Assembly (NCBI GenBank): GCA_964469485.1
Contig: CAYXZP010000003.1
Span: 1-64,000, forward strand
Direction: 5' to 3'
DNA from: CAYXZP01 sp964469485
GTDB taxonomy: Bacteria; Desulfobacterota; Binatia; UBA1149; CAYXZP01
Length of the DNA stretch: 64,000 nt
A model generated the notes under the pieces. It made no database searches. It saw only the letters and a program-made list of their open reading frames with translations, and was not told where the DNA came from. Positions 16,675 to 25,883 of this stretch are shown here, one piece after another; the stretch's first letter is position 1; each line of letters starts with the position of its first letter. The translations under genes were made by a program, and so were the position numbers.

Positions 16675-17604
16675 ATGGCCAGGCGGCTTCAGTTCGGCAT
16701 CAAACGTCTCATCGTGAGACTGCTCACGCGCCTGCTCGTCCAGGAGTACCGCGGCTACCACGAGCGCTTCCCGACCGACATGGCGCTGCTCCGGCAAACC
16801 CTGCGGCCGGGTGACGTCCTGCTCATCGAGGGCTCGCAGCGCATCAGCGAGGTCATAAAGTACTTGACCCAAAGCTCCTGGTCGCATGTCGCCCTATACG
16901 TCGGCGACGCACTGGTTGCCCGCGGCGGGCAGTTGGCCGACGACATCAGGGATGAGTTCGGCGCCGAGGCCGACGGTCTGCTCGTAGAGGCGACGATAGA
17001 GAACGGCGTGGCGCCGGCAAGGCTCGAGAAGTACGCCCACCACAATCTCCGAATATGCCGGCCGCTGAACCTGCGCCCCGGCGACCTTGGCGGCGTCATA
17101 GAGAGTGTGGTCTCCCAGCTCGGCACCCGTTACAGCGTCCGCCATATCGTCGAGCTTCTCATCTACTTCTTGCCGGTCTCGCTGATGCCCGAGCGCTTTC
17201 GCCTGCGCGTGCTCGAATCGCCGCGTATCGCGCGCCAACTGATCTGCTCGGCGCAGATCGCCATGGCCTTTCAGAAGGTCCGCTACCCCGTGCAACCGGC
17301 CATCAGTGAACCCGGCGGGCAAGGAGAACAACCCGAAGCACAGCGGCGCGGGCGTTTCCTGTTCGGCCGCCGCCCGACCAGCGTCTTCGAGACCCACGTG
17401 TTCACGCCGTGCAACCCGCGCGTGGTCACGCCACGCGATTTCGATCTTTCGCCCTACTTCGAGATCATCAAGTTCAACGTGGCCGGCCGCAAGGACTTCG
17501 ACTACAAGAAGATCAACTGGGCCAGCGACGAAGCGCCGGCCGCAACCGCCGAACAAGAAGCCGATATCGCTCCGCCCGCAACAGCGTCGGTCGAACCCAG
17601 CTAA
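16675..17604 (+). CDS. YiiX/YebB-like permuted papain-fold cysteine hydrolase
   Basis: 309 aa. The arrangement LRPGDVLLIEG - SSWSHVALYVG (His71) - QLICSAQIAMAF (Cys191) fits the circularly permuted NlpC/P60 fold, in which the His comes before the nucleophile Cys. Such enzymes are amidases or lipid-modifying hydrolases. No signal peptide is seen. The C-terminal 100 residues carry an acidic, Ala-rich tail. A TAGAAT -10 box (16661-16666) ends 8 bases before the ATG, again leaving no leader. Confidence 0.78.
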   Translation: MARRLQFGIKRLIVRLLTRLLVQEYRGYHERFPTDMALLRQTLRPGDVLLIEGSQRISEVIKYLTQSSWSHVALYVGDALVARGGQLADDIRDEFGAEADGLLVEATIENGVAPARLEKYAHHNLRICRPLNLRPGDLGGVIESVVSQLGTRYSVRHIVELLIYFLPVSLMPERFRLRVLESPRIARQLICSAQIAMAFQKVRYPVQPAISEPGGQGEQPEAQRRGRFLFGRRPTSVFETHVFTPCNPRVVTPRDFDLSPYFEIIKFNVAGRKDFDYKKINWASDEAPAATAEQEADIAPPATASVEPS

Positions 17605-17646
17605 CGCGCCAGCGAGGACCGACGGCCCTCACACATGCAAGGAGAC

Positions 17647-18129
17647 TCAACCGGGACGGAAGTCCGGCAGACCGGGAGCATCGAGGGGAGCAAGGACAGC
17701 TTCGTCCGTGCCGCTGGCTCGGGCGATCGTCACCAGGAGGCCGCGTATGGCCGCGCGGTCGAAGCCTTCAACCGGGTCACCTAGGGAGCCCGCCTCGAGG
17801 GTGGTCGTCATCGGGACACCGGCAAGGCCGATAGCACGAGAAAGCTGGTAAGCGGGCCCGTCGAGCAGAACGGGCACGGACAGGCCGAGCTCGGCCACGA
17901 GGGCCGTCGCAACTCCGGCATCGTCTTGGGAAACGAGCAGCAGCGGTAAAGTCGCGCCCGAGAGCCGGTAGGCCTCCACGAGCGGCGGCAGCAACAGACG
18001 GCAGGTCGGACAGGACTCCTTGTATACGACGAGCAGACTCGGGCCGGCCTCTGCGAGGTCGAAGCGACCGCCGCCGGCAAGCGGTAAGGAATCGATTTCG
18101 AGCTGGATCACAGGGCTACCGAAATGCAT
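17647..18129 (-). CDS. Thioredoxin-like redox protein
   Basis: 160 aa from ATG 18129; the open frame extends upstream but that part is antisense to the next gene. The active site is CPTC in KESCPTCRLLLPP, and the cis-Pro loop is seen in LAGVPMTTTLE, so a functional thioredoxin fold is likely. No signal peptide is visible, which suggests the cytoplasm, although the predicted start could miss one. Its partner is unknown. It converges on the papain-like gene with a 42-base gap. Confidence 0.8.
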   Translation of the reverse strand: MHFGSPVIQLEIDSLPLAGGGRFDLAEAGPSLLVVYKESCPTCRLLLPPLVEAYRLSGATLPLLLVSQDDAGVATALVAELGLSVPVLLDGPAYQLSRAIGLAGVPMTTTLEAGSLGDPVEGFDRAAIRGLLVTIARASGTDEAVLAPLDAPGLPDFRPG

Positions 18130-18160
18130 GCTAGTTGCGGGCGCGCTAGGATGCCAAGCG

Positions 18161-19988
18161 GTGTCCGGGGTCGAGCAAGCAGAGAAGGTCACCGAGCCAG
18201 CCGCTGACGGAGCCGGGCCGGGCTTCTGGCTCGGCCTCGTCCTCATGCTCGCGGCCGCCGCCGGCCTGTTGGTCGCAGCCACCCTCGACCTTCCCTTCTA
18301 CACCAAGGGCCAGGCGCGCGAGGCGACCGTGGTCATGGCCATGCTCGACACGCAGGAGTTCGTGCTGCCGCTGAGGAACGGGACCGACATCCCCTCGAAA
18401 CCGCCGCTTTTTCACTGGCTCGGCTCGCTGGCAAGCCTCGCTGCCGGAAGGCTCGACGAGTTCACGGTGCGCCTGCCCTCGGTCGCGGCCTCGCTCGTGG
18501 CCTTGGCCGCAACCGCCTGGGCGGGCATGCGTCTTTTCGGAGCGACGACCGGGCTGATGGCCTTCCTAGTCCTGCTCACCAGCCAACAATGGCTGGTCTC
18601 ATCGACCAGTGCGCGCGTCGATATGACGCTGACCGCGCTAGTGAGCCTTTGCCTGCTCGCCGCCGTTCTCGACCGCGCCGGGGCGCGCCGCCACCCGGCC
18701 CTTATCTATGCCCTGGCCGCGCTGGCCGTCCTGGCCAAGGGGCCGGTGGGCGCCGCCCTACCGGCCTTGGTGTTGTTCGTCTATCTCGTCCTCGCGCGTG
18801 ACCTCTCCTACCTGCTGGGCTTCTTCCGACGCCGTGCCCTTCTATGGATACTGGTGCCAGTAGCCTGGTATCTGGCCGCCTGGCTCGAGGGCGGCCAGGC
18901 CTTCGTCGACAAGCTGCTCCTCAGAGAGAACCTCTACCGGATCTTTGACCCCGGGGCTGTCGACGCTGGCCACGTCCACGGGCCGGCCTATTACCTGACA
19001 GCTCTCCTCACCGGCATGGCGCCGTGGAGCTTGCTGCTGCCGGCCGCTCTCGCCGGTCTTGTCCGAAAGGGCGGTTCACAGAACAGCCCGGCCGCCCTGG
19101 GCTTCCTCCTGTGCTGGGCCCTGGGGACCATCGTCTTGTTCTCGCTGGCCGGCTCAAAACGGCCCGTCTACATCCTGCCGGCCTATCCGGCCCTGGCCCT
19201 CGTGCTTGGCCATTGGATNNNNNNNNNNCGCCGGACTGCTCGGCGGCCATGAGGCCGGCAAGTTTGCCCTGTGGTCGGTGCGGGTGACCGTTTGGCTGAT
19301 CTCGGCCGTGATAGCCCTGCTGGCGGCCGTCGTGGTCCTGGAAACCGCCGGCCTATCCCTGCTCGATGCCATCGAACCCTTTCTCAACGCCAATGATGCC
19401 GCCAACCTTCCGGCCGTCATCTCGGCGTTACGGGCCGAGCCGTTGGTCATGCTCGGCTGGGCTCTTGCCACGGCTCTGTTGCTGGTTTGGTTGGCGCGGG
19501 CCACACGACGCGCGGCATGGTCGCAGGCCTTCCCGACCTTGGCGCTGTTGGTCGCGATGACGGCGGCGGTTCCCGTTCTTACCGTCCAGCGCGAGTTGGC
19601 CCGCGGCCAGAGCCTGGCCAGCTTCGTGCGAGCCGCAGCGCCGGCGGTGGGCCGGGAAAGGCTCTTCTTCTATCGCCCCGGCGAGGAAAGGGCCGAGGTG
19701 GCCGGCTCCGTGCACAGGATCTTCGAGACAATGCACTACGGTGCCGTCTTCTACGCGCGCCGCAGCATACCGGTGCTCGATTCGCCCGGCGAGTTTCCGG
19801 AAGCCGGACCTTATTGGCTCCTCGCCGGCGAGACCACGCTGGCCGGTCTCGTACAAGACGGTCCGCCCACGGTCTCCTTCTCGGTCATGTCGCGGCACGA
19901 TTGGGGCGGCAATGTTGGACGTGAGGCCTTGTTGCTCGTAAGAGCAGCCCCGAAGCTGCCGGCGGACCACAGCAATGCCGAAGGATAA
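18161..19988 (+). CDS. GT-C/ArnT-like integral membrane glycosyltransferase, interrupted by an assembly gap
   Basis: Starts at GTG 18161, 8 bases after a TAGGAT box. The N-terminal part (about 352 aa) has the ArnT/PMT pattern: an early periplasmic acidic-aromatic segment (LPFYTKGQAREATV), SKPPLFHWLGSL, and many helices. At 19219-19228 ten Ns interrupt it; the frame differs on the two sides, so the true gap length is not 10. The C-terminal part (to 19988) continues with membrane helices and a soluble periplasmic domain. ArnT-like enzymes move sugars from polyprenyl phosphates to lipid A or proteins; the acceptor is unknown here. Confidence 0.78.
19219..19228. other. Assembly gap (10 N)
   Basis: Ten consecutive N inside the glycosyltransferase gene. 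The reading frame shifts across it, so the real sequence is missing a number of bases that is not 10. Confidence 0.99.
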
Positions 19989-21327
19989 GGGACAAGAGGC
20001 CGAAGCAAAGGCCGTTCTCGCGCAACTGGCCACCGGGCAGGACAACGACGCGCTGGCTCGCAGGGCGGCCGAGACCCACCCGGCCGACCTCGCCGAGTTC
20101 CTCGACACGCTCGAAGACCTCGAAGAACAACTCCGCATCTTCGACCTGCTGGCCGCCCCGCAGGCATCCGACGTCATCCGCAAGGTCAGCGAGCCCGTCC
20201 GCGAGGCCTTCCTGGCGGCTCTTTCGGACGTGCGCATCAGCGCGCTTGTAGAAGGGCTCGACACCGACGATGCCGCCGACCTTCTCGGGGCGCTGCCCGA
20301 AGGGCGGCGCGAGGCCCTACTGTTCCGCGCCAGCCCCGAGACCCGGCGCGTGGTGGGCGATCTGCTCGCCTACCCCGAGGATAGCGCCGGCGGCATCATG
20401 AAGACCGAGTTGGCCCCCATGCACGCAAGCACCACGGTGGGCGAGCTCACCGACCATATTCGGACGCACCCGCAGGATTTTCGGGACGTCCACAACATCT
20501 TCGTCACGGCCACGGCGGGCCGCCTGCTCGGCGCCGTTCCGATCCGCGAACTCATACTGGCCCGCGCCGAAACCTGTCTCGAAGAGATCATGGATACTGA
20601 CGTCGTCTCGGTCCGCGTCGACGTCGACCAGGAAGAGGTCGCCCACCTGTTCGAGAAGTACGACCTGCTTTCGCTTCCCGTCGTCGACACCGAAGACCGG
20701 CTGACGGGGCGCATAACCGTCGACGACGTCGTCGATGTCATAGAGGAAGAGGCAACCGAGGACATGCTTCGTCTTGCCGGCGTGGGCGGCGAGATGATCG
20801 GCTCACCGCAGGCCGCTCACGCCATTCGCGCCAGGCTCCCGTGGCTGGCCCTCAACCTGGTGACCGCGACCATCAGTGCGGCGGCCATCGCCGTCTTTGA
20901 AGCAACGATAGAGAAGGTTGCCATCGCCGCGGCCTTCATGACCATCGTGGCCAGCCAGGGCGGCAACGCCGGGGTCCAGACGATGACGCTCATGGTCCGC
21001 GGCCTGGCCTTGGGAGAGCTCCACGCCAGCAACACCATGCGTATCCTCAGGCGCGAATGCCTGGTCGCGCTCATCAACGGGCTTCTGCTCGGCACACTCG
21101 CCGGCGTCGTCGTCTATCTCTGGCGTGGAGACCTGGCCCTTTCCGTGGTTCTGGGGTCGGCCATGCTCATCAATCTGTTGGTGGCCGCCGCTCTCGGCAG
21201 CCTGGTGCCGACGATGCTCGAGTTGCTCGGCGTCGACCCGGCCGTTTCCTCCTCGGTGCTGGTCACGGCCGGCACCGACGTGCTCGGCTTCCTGATCTTC
21301 CTCGGGATACTTACGCTGGCGATCTAG
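19975..21327 (+). CDS. mgtE: MgtE-family magnesium transporter
   Basis: 450 aa. The N-terminal superhelical MgtE_N domain (about residues 30-140, with repeated DAADLLGALPEG-type units) is followed by two CBS domains (about 145-265) and a five-helix membrane domain at the C-terminus. The pore signature appears in ASQGGNAGVQTMTLMVRGLALGE, and the last helices in SSSVLVTAGTDVLGFLIFLG. The CBS/N domains sense cytoplasmic Mg2+ and close the channel. It overlaps the end of the glycosyltransferase by 14 bases, so it has no room for an M-box or other magnesium riboswitch. Confidence 0.92.
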   Translation: MPKDKGQEAEAKAVLAQLATGQDNDALARRAAETHPADLAEFLDTLEDLEEQLRIFDLLAAPQASDVIRKVSEPVREAFLAALSDVRISALVEGLDTDDAADLLGALPEGRREALLFRASPETRRVVGDLLAYPEDSAGGIMKTELAPMHASTTVGELTDHIRTHPQDFRDVHNIFVTATAGRLLGAVPIRELILARAETCLEEIMDTDVVSVRVDVDQEEVAHLFEKYDLLSLPVVDTEDRLTGRITVDDVVDVIEEEATEDMLRLAGVGGEMIGSPQAAHAIRARLPWLALNLVTATISAAAIAVFEATIEKVAIAAAFMTIVASQGGNAGVQTMTLMVRGLALGELHASNTMRILRRECLVALINGLLLGTLAGVVVYLWRGDLALSVVLGSAMLINLLVAAALGSLVPTMLELLGVDPAVSSSVLVTAGTDVLGFLIFLGILTLAI

Positions 21328-21338
21328 CGAGCAGTTCC

Positions 21339-22172
21339 TCAGATACCTTCGGCGACCTCACGGTAGGAGGCCAGCTCCAGATCGGATTCGACCAGCGCCG
21401 AACGGACCGAGGCGCTCGTGACCAGCGAGGCTTCACCGACACCGTCGTAACGGCCGAGCAAAGAGCCGGGATGACAGATCAGTTCGGTCACGCCCGGGCG
21501 GAGCCTGGCCAGGCGCCCGGTCGTGCCGTGCTCGGTGACCGGACGTTCGAGGCTCAGCGGCTCGACGCGTTCGGGCCCCTTGAACACTCCCGCACGCAAG
21601 CGGCCCCAGGCCAGCACGGCCCTCATGGCCCTGGCCTCCACGCGCCGGTCCCAGCTCGTCGGCCGCCTCGTCCAGGGCCAGATCGTTCCGCAGGGTTTGC
21701 GCAGCGCCGAGATCGGATAATCGTTGGCCAGTTCCTTGAGCACCGAGACCACGGTCGGGTGCAGGTGGAGGTGGTGGTGGCCCGAGATGTGGGTCATGAA
21801 CAGCCCCGAGGCTAGGAACTTCTCTATCTGGGCGCGGATCTCGGCTTTGAGCTGCTCGCGCAGGCCGCCCCTACGGCGGTACAACCAGGCCGCCTCCATG
21901 GGCTGTTTCGCAAAATTGCCCCCGCTGTCGACCAGATCGCCGATGTGTTTGCGCGCAAGCGTGGCCTGGCCCTCGCACAGGACCAGGTGAAGACCGACCC
22001 CGAGCCCGGGCCTCATCGCCGCCGAGTTCCTGGCGGCATCGGAAGCCCGTGCGCCCACGCGCAAGCTCGCGCTCGTGATTATGCCGGCGTCGTAACCGGC
22101 CATGACCGCATCGTTGACCTCGGGCCAGAGGCCGAGGTCGTCCGCGGTGATGATCGCCGTTCTGGTTGTCAT
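21339..22172 (-). CDS. YdjC/ChbG-family carbohydrate deacetylase
   Basis: 277 aa. The N-terminal TADDLGLWPEVN motif has the two catalytic/metal aspartates. His ligands lie in LGVGLHLVL and HISGHHHLHLHP, and ELICHPG lies near the C-terminus, all typical for YdjC deacetylases. Family members deacetylate chito-oligosaccharides, or, as HpnK, act in hopanoid biosynthesis; neither pathway is nearby. It follows the ClC gene by 33 bases on the same strand and may be co-transcribed with it. Confidence 0.85.
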   Translation of the reverse strand: MTTRTAIITADDLGLWPEVNDAVMAGYDAGIITSASLRVGARASDAARNSAAMRPGLGVGLHLVLCEGQATLARKHIGDLVDSGGNFAKQPMEAAWLYRRRGGLREQLKAEIRAQIEKFLASGLFMTHISGHHHLHLHPTVVSVLKELANDYPISALRKPCGTIWPWTRRPTSWDRRVEARAMRAVLAWGRLRAGVFKGPERVEPLSLERPVTEHGTTGRLARLRPGVTELICHPGSLLGRYDGVGEASLVTSASVRSALVESDLELASYREVAEGI

Positions 22173-22205
22173 GCGTGATGCCGCCCCGGCGGCCGATGGG
22201 CGATA

Positions 22206-24029
22206 TCAGCCGTGGAGTTCCCTGGCAAGCAGGCGTTTCTGGTAGAAGCTCTGGAGGTCGGCGGCTTTGAGAATGCCCACGACCTTTTCCCCGTCGTCCT
22301 CGTCGACGACCGGGACCTGCTCGATCTCGTTCGAGACGATCAGCTCCATGGCGTCGTAAAGCGTGTCGGAGCCGCGAAGCGTGGGCACGTTGCGCTCGGC
22401 CAGCTCGCCGACGACCACGTAGGGCCAAGCATCGCGGTTGAGAAGGACCGCGCGCAGACCCTCAATACCGATCGTGCCGCTGAGCTTTCCATCTTTGTCG
22501 ACCACCGGAAAGCTCGTATGGCTGCTGCTCGTGACGTAGCGGACAAAGTCCGTCAGCGACATTGACTCGGGGATCTGCTGGAAATCCTTGTTCACCAGCC
22601 CGCGCACGTAGAGATTCCTCAACACGGATGTCTCCCCGCTCGAGTGCACGTCGAAGCCCTTGCGGGCCAACTCGTGTGTATCGATGCTGTCGGGGAATAC
22701 GCGCCTGGCCACCAGCGTGGCGCTCACCCCCGTGATGATGATCGGCAGGGCCACATTGTAGTCGCGGGTGAGTTCGAAGAGCAGGAATATCGCCGTGAGC
22801 GGAGCGTGAGTGACTGCCGACAGGAAGGCGCCCATGCCGACGAGCGCGAAACCGCCGGGCTCGCTGATCGCTCCGGGTATGAGAATGTTCACAAGGGCGG
22901 CGAAACCGCCTCCGAAGACCGCGCCGATGAACATTGCCGGCGCAAACACACCTCCCGAGCCGCCGCACCCGAGCGTGACACCGGTCATCAGTATCTTCAT
23001 CACGACGAGAGCGAGCAGAAGCTCAGCGGCCATGTTCCCTTTGAACGCCTCGTTCATGGTCTCGTACCCGCTCGCGCTGATCTGCGGAAACACGATGAGA
23101 GCGATCCCCACGACCACACCACCGGCGATCGGCTGAACGGTAGGAGAGATCGACGAACGCTCGAACCAGTCGCGTATCGCGTAGAAGGAGCGGATGAAGA
23201 ACACCGCCAACAGGCCGCACAGCAGGCCCATGAGGACGTAGAAGAGCAGCTCGTGGTTGAGCTGAAACTCGAATTTCGGCGCTGAAAGTATGGCGTCGTC
23301 GGCCTTGAGGTACTGCGAGACCACGGTCGCCGAGCCCGCGGCCAGCACGATCAGATAGAACGACTCGGCCTGGAAGCGTCCCAGGAGCACGATCTCCTCG
23401 GCGAACATCACGCCCGCGATCGGGCTCGAGAAGGTCGCGGCGATCGCCGAGGCCGAGCCGCAGGCGATGAGAACGCGCAGACGGTCCGCCGTCGGCCGGA
23501 TCGCCCGGGCCACCGTCGACCCTATCGAACCGCCGATCTGCGCTATCGGCCCCTCGATGCCGGCGCTCATGCCCGAACCAAGCGTGATAGCGCTCGAAAT
23601 GGTCTTGAGGGTTATCCAGCGCCGGCGCAGGTAGCCGCCACGTTGGTTGACCATCTCGAGAAGACGCGGCAGGCCGTACCCTTTCATCTCTCCGGGAAAC
23701 CAGCGGTCGAGGATGACGAGCAGCGTCATCCCAGCCACGGGAATTAGCGGGATCAGCCACCAGCGCTCCGGTATGCCAGCCAGGCCGGCGTCGAAGACGT
23801 TGTAGGACACGCCGTGCACGCTGACGCCGAGCGCGCCGGCCATGTCCTCCTGGAAGAACCCGCGGGCGCTGTCTATGGCCCAATGGAACGCCACGTTGGC
23901 CAGGGCCGTGATGGCACCGATACCCACGGCTGCCGCCAAAGCCCAAAAGTTGCTGTTGGAGACCAACCGCCACCAACGTCCGGTGGGAGTCTGGTTGCTA
24001 TCGAGGTCGGTCGCGGAAGGGGACGCCAC
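22206..24029 (-). CDS. ClC-family chloride channel/antiporter with C-terminal CBS pair
   Basis: 607 aa from GTG 24029. The membrane domain has the ClC chloride-binding motifs GSGMSAGIEGP (in place of the usual GxxGREGP, keeping the gating Glu), GCGGSGGVFAPAMFIG and a late helix near PLTAIFLLFELTRDY. The last 130 residues form two CBS domains that may bind adenine nucleotides. A TATGAT -10 box on the minus strand (24045-24040) ends 10 bases before the GTG, suggesting a very short leader. Channel versus H+/Cl- exchanger cannot be decided by eye. Confidence 0.9.
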   Translation of the reverse strand: MASPSATDLDSNQTPTGRWWRLVSNSNFWALAAAVGIGAITALANVAFHWAIDSARGFFQEDMAGALGVSVHGVSYNVFDAGLAGIPERWWLIPLIPVAGMTLLVILDRWFPGEMKGYGLPRLLEMVNQRGGYLRRRWITLKTISSAITLGSGMSAGIEGPIAQIGGSIGSTVARAIRPTADRLRVLIACGSASAIAATFSSPIAGVMFAEEIVLLGRFQAESFYLIVLAAGSATVVSQYLKADDAILSAPKFEFQLNHELLFYVLMGLLCGLLAVFFIRSFYAIRDWFERSSISPTVQPIAGGVVVGIALIVFPQISASGYETMNEAFKGNMAAELLLALVVMKILMTGVTLGCGGSGGVFAPAMFIGAVFGGGFAALVNILIPGAISEPGGFALVGMGAFLSAVTHAPLTAIFLLFELTRDYNVALPIIITGVSATLVARRVFPDSIDTHELARKGFDVHSSGETSVLRNLYVRGLVNKDFQQIPESMSLTDFVRYVTSSSHTSFPVVDKDGKLSGTIGIEGLRAVLLNRDAWPYVVVGELAERNVPTLRGSDTLYDAMELIVSNEIEQVPVVDEDDGEKVVGILKAADLQSFYQKRLLARELHG

Positions 24030-24070
24030 GGCGTCTCAAATCATATCGGTCGGCAGTCGGCTTTCATAAC

Positions 24071-25867
24071 CTATTGCCCGGCCAGGGCTTGTTCGAGGTC
24101 GCGGCGGCATTCTTGCCAACTCGCGGCCAGGGCGCTGTCATCGAGCATGACGACAAGCCCATCGTCCGGCTCCCCGATCCAATGGGCCATGACAGTGCTT
24201 GCATCCGACTCGACCCCGCGACGTTGACGCGGCAGATCCGAAGCGCCCAAAGCCTCGTCTATCCGTGCCAGGTCCGAGTTCGTCCGTAGCCTGAAACTGG
24301 CACGGTAACGGCCCCCGACCACGAGCACGGCGAACAGGCCGCCGTCGTCCGAGGCGACCGCGCACAGATAATTGTGCCCGTTGACCAACACGCCGCCGGT
24401 CGAGGCGGCGCGGTAGAGACGTTCGAGGGTCCGGCGCTCGGAGCTGCCGCTCGCCATCTCACCCACGGCACCCGGCCCGAGGGCCAGGCAGCGCTCCAGG
24501 TCGCGCGCTTTCCGCCGGTACTCGCCGCTCGATACGGTGCCGTCGCAGGGCCGGCTACAGTGGCCCGCGGGGCCCAGTTCGCAAGCTACGAAGGACGGGT
24601 CCGGTGATAGCCGCCCCGGACAGGTACGTAGCTTGAACAGACGCGCGAGCACCTCGGCCGAGTGCTCGGCCAGGCGGCGGCTCTTGAGCGGCCCGAGATA
24701 GAGCGAGCCGCTCTCGCCGACCCGCCCGGTCGGGAACACCCGCGGAAAATCGTCACGCATCGTGACCTTGACGAAGTGCCCGCGTGGAAGATGGCGGTCG
24801 TTGCGGTTGTAGGCCGGCTCGAGCGTACGAACCATGCGGGCCTCGGCGAGCCGGGCATCGAGTTCAGAGCCGGCCGCCTCGAAATCGACGTCGCGCACGG
24901 CGCTCACCATCTCGAGCATGCGTTCGCTGTGGTGTTCGAACTCGAAGAGGAGGCCGACCACCGATTCCTGCACGTTGCCGGCCCGCGCGATGTACAGGTC
25001 ACGACCATCGGCGTCGAGAAGACGGTATACCCCGCGGCCCGTCGGCAGCCGCTCGAGGCTCTGCTGGGTGACCGCGACACGCTTGGGCCGCGCGCCCGAC
25101 GGCTCGTGCTGACCGGTCAGCATCTCGCCGAGGGTGGTCTCGGTGCCACGGTCGGTGAGGTCCATCAGCTTGGCCAACACGGCCGCCGTAAGCTCGGCAT
25201 CCGCCATGGCCCGGTGGCGCCGCCCGCCCTCGAGCGTGAAGTGTTGGCCCAGGGCATCCAGCGAGAGCTTTTGCGGTCCCGGCAACAGGCGCCGCGCAAG
25301 CTTCAGGGTGCAAAGCGTCGGCAAGCCCAGCGGCCGTCCCAACCACTTGCGGCAAGCGCGGTCGAGCACCTCGGCATCGAAGGACGCGTCGTGGGCAACG
25401 AGCACGGCGCCGGAAGCGAAGGCCACGAACTCGCGGAACACTTCCTCGAAGGGGGGCTGGCCGGCCACCATCTCGTCGGTTATGCCGGTTAACTTGGCAA
25501 CGTATGGCGGAATACGGAGGCCGGGGTCGACAAGGCTTTCCATGCGTCCGGTCTCGCGCGGACCGCGGGTTCGTACCGCACCGAGCTCGGTCACCTGCGC
25601 CTCCTTGCCGCGGTGTCCGGTGGTCTCGAGATCGACAACCACGAACTCGACCTCCCCGTAGGGCCGGGCGTAGGGATCGGGCAGGGCCGCGCGCCAGCGC
25701 CCGGCCCCGTCCTGTTCAAAACGCGGGTCGGCGGCCACCAGGCGCCCGGCCAGCATGCGCCCGAACTCGGTGTCCGAGACCGGGCCTTCGAGCACCGCCG
25801 ACAGTAACTCGGTCACGCCGACACCGCCGGGACTCGATGAAACGCGTTGGTAGAGAGATTCGCGCAC
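24071..25867 (-). CDS. DnaQ-type exonuclease fused to a degenerate GIY-YIG (UvrC/Cho-like) domain
   Basis: 598 aa from GTG 25867. After about 70 N-terminal residues comes a DEDDh 3'-5' exonuclease domain (about 70-240): VVVDLETTGHRG, VAHDASFDAEVLDR and HRAMADAELTAAVL. A GIY-YIG-like region follows (about 275-365), but the signature GIY...YVGKA is altered to GVYRLLDADGRDLYIARAGN, losing the glycine of YVGK. The C-terminal 230 residues contain a Cys-containing UvrC-like stretch (LRTCPGRLSPDPSF). Fusions of DnaQ with UvrC N-domain are known in DNA repair; whether this nuclease part is active is doubtful. It lies 16 bases after the ferredoxin gene. Confidence 0.8.
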   Translation of the reverse strand: MRESLYQRVSSSPGGVGVTELLSAVLEGPVSDTEFGRMLAGRLVAADPRFEQDGAGRWRAALPDPYARPYGEVEFVVVDLETTGHRGKEAQVTELGAVRTRGPRETGRMESLVDPGLRIPPYVAKLTGITDEMVAGQPPFEEVFREFVAFASGAVLVAHDASFDAEVLDRACRKWLGRPLGLPTLCTLKLARRLLPGPQKLSLDALGQHFTLEGGRRHRAMADAELTAAVLAKLMDLTDRGTETTLGEMLTGQHEPSGARPKRVAVTQQSLERLPTGRGVYRLLDADGRDLYIARAGNVQESVVGLLFEFEHHSERMLEMVSAVRDVDFEAAGSELDARLAEARMVRTLEPAYNRNDRHLPRGHFVKVTMRDDFPRVFPTGRVGESGSLYLGPLKSRRLAEHSAEVLARLFKLRTCPGRLSPDPSFVACELGPAGHCSRPCDGTVSSGEYRRKARDLERCLALGPGAVGEMASGSSERRTLERLYRAASTGGVLVNGHNYLCAVASDDGGLFAVLVVGGRYRASFRLRTNSDLARIDEALGASDLPRQRRGVESDASTVMAHWIGEPDDGLVVMLDDSALAASWQECRRDLEQALAGQ

Positions 25868-25883
25868 TTTCGGCGCGGGGTCG

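Noticed and set aside
19860..19975. Magnesium riboswitch before mgtE
   Set aside because: mgtE overlaps the preceding gene by 14 bases, so there is no leader to hold one.
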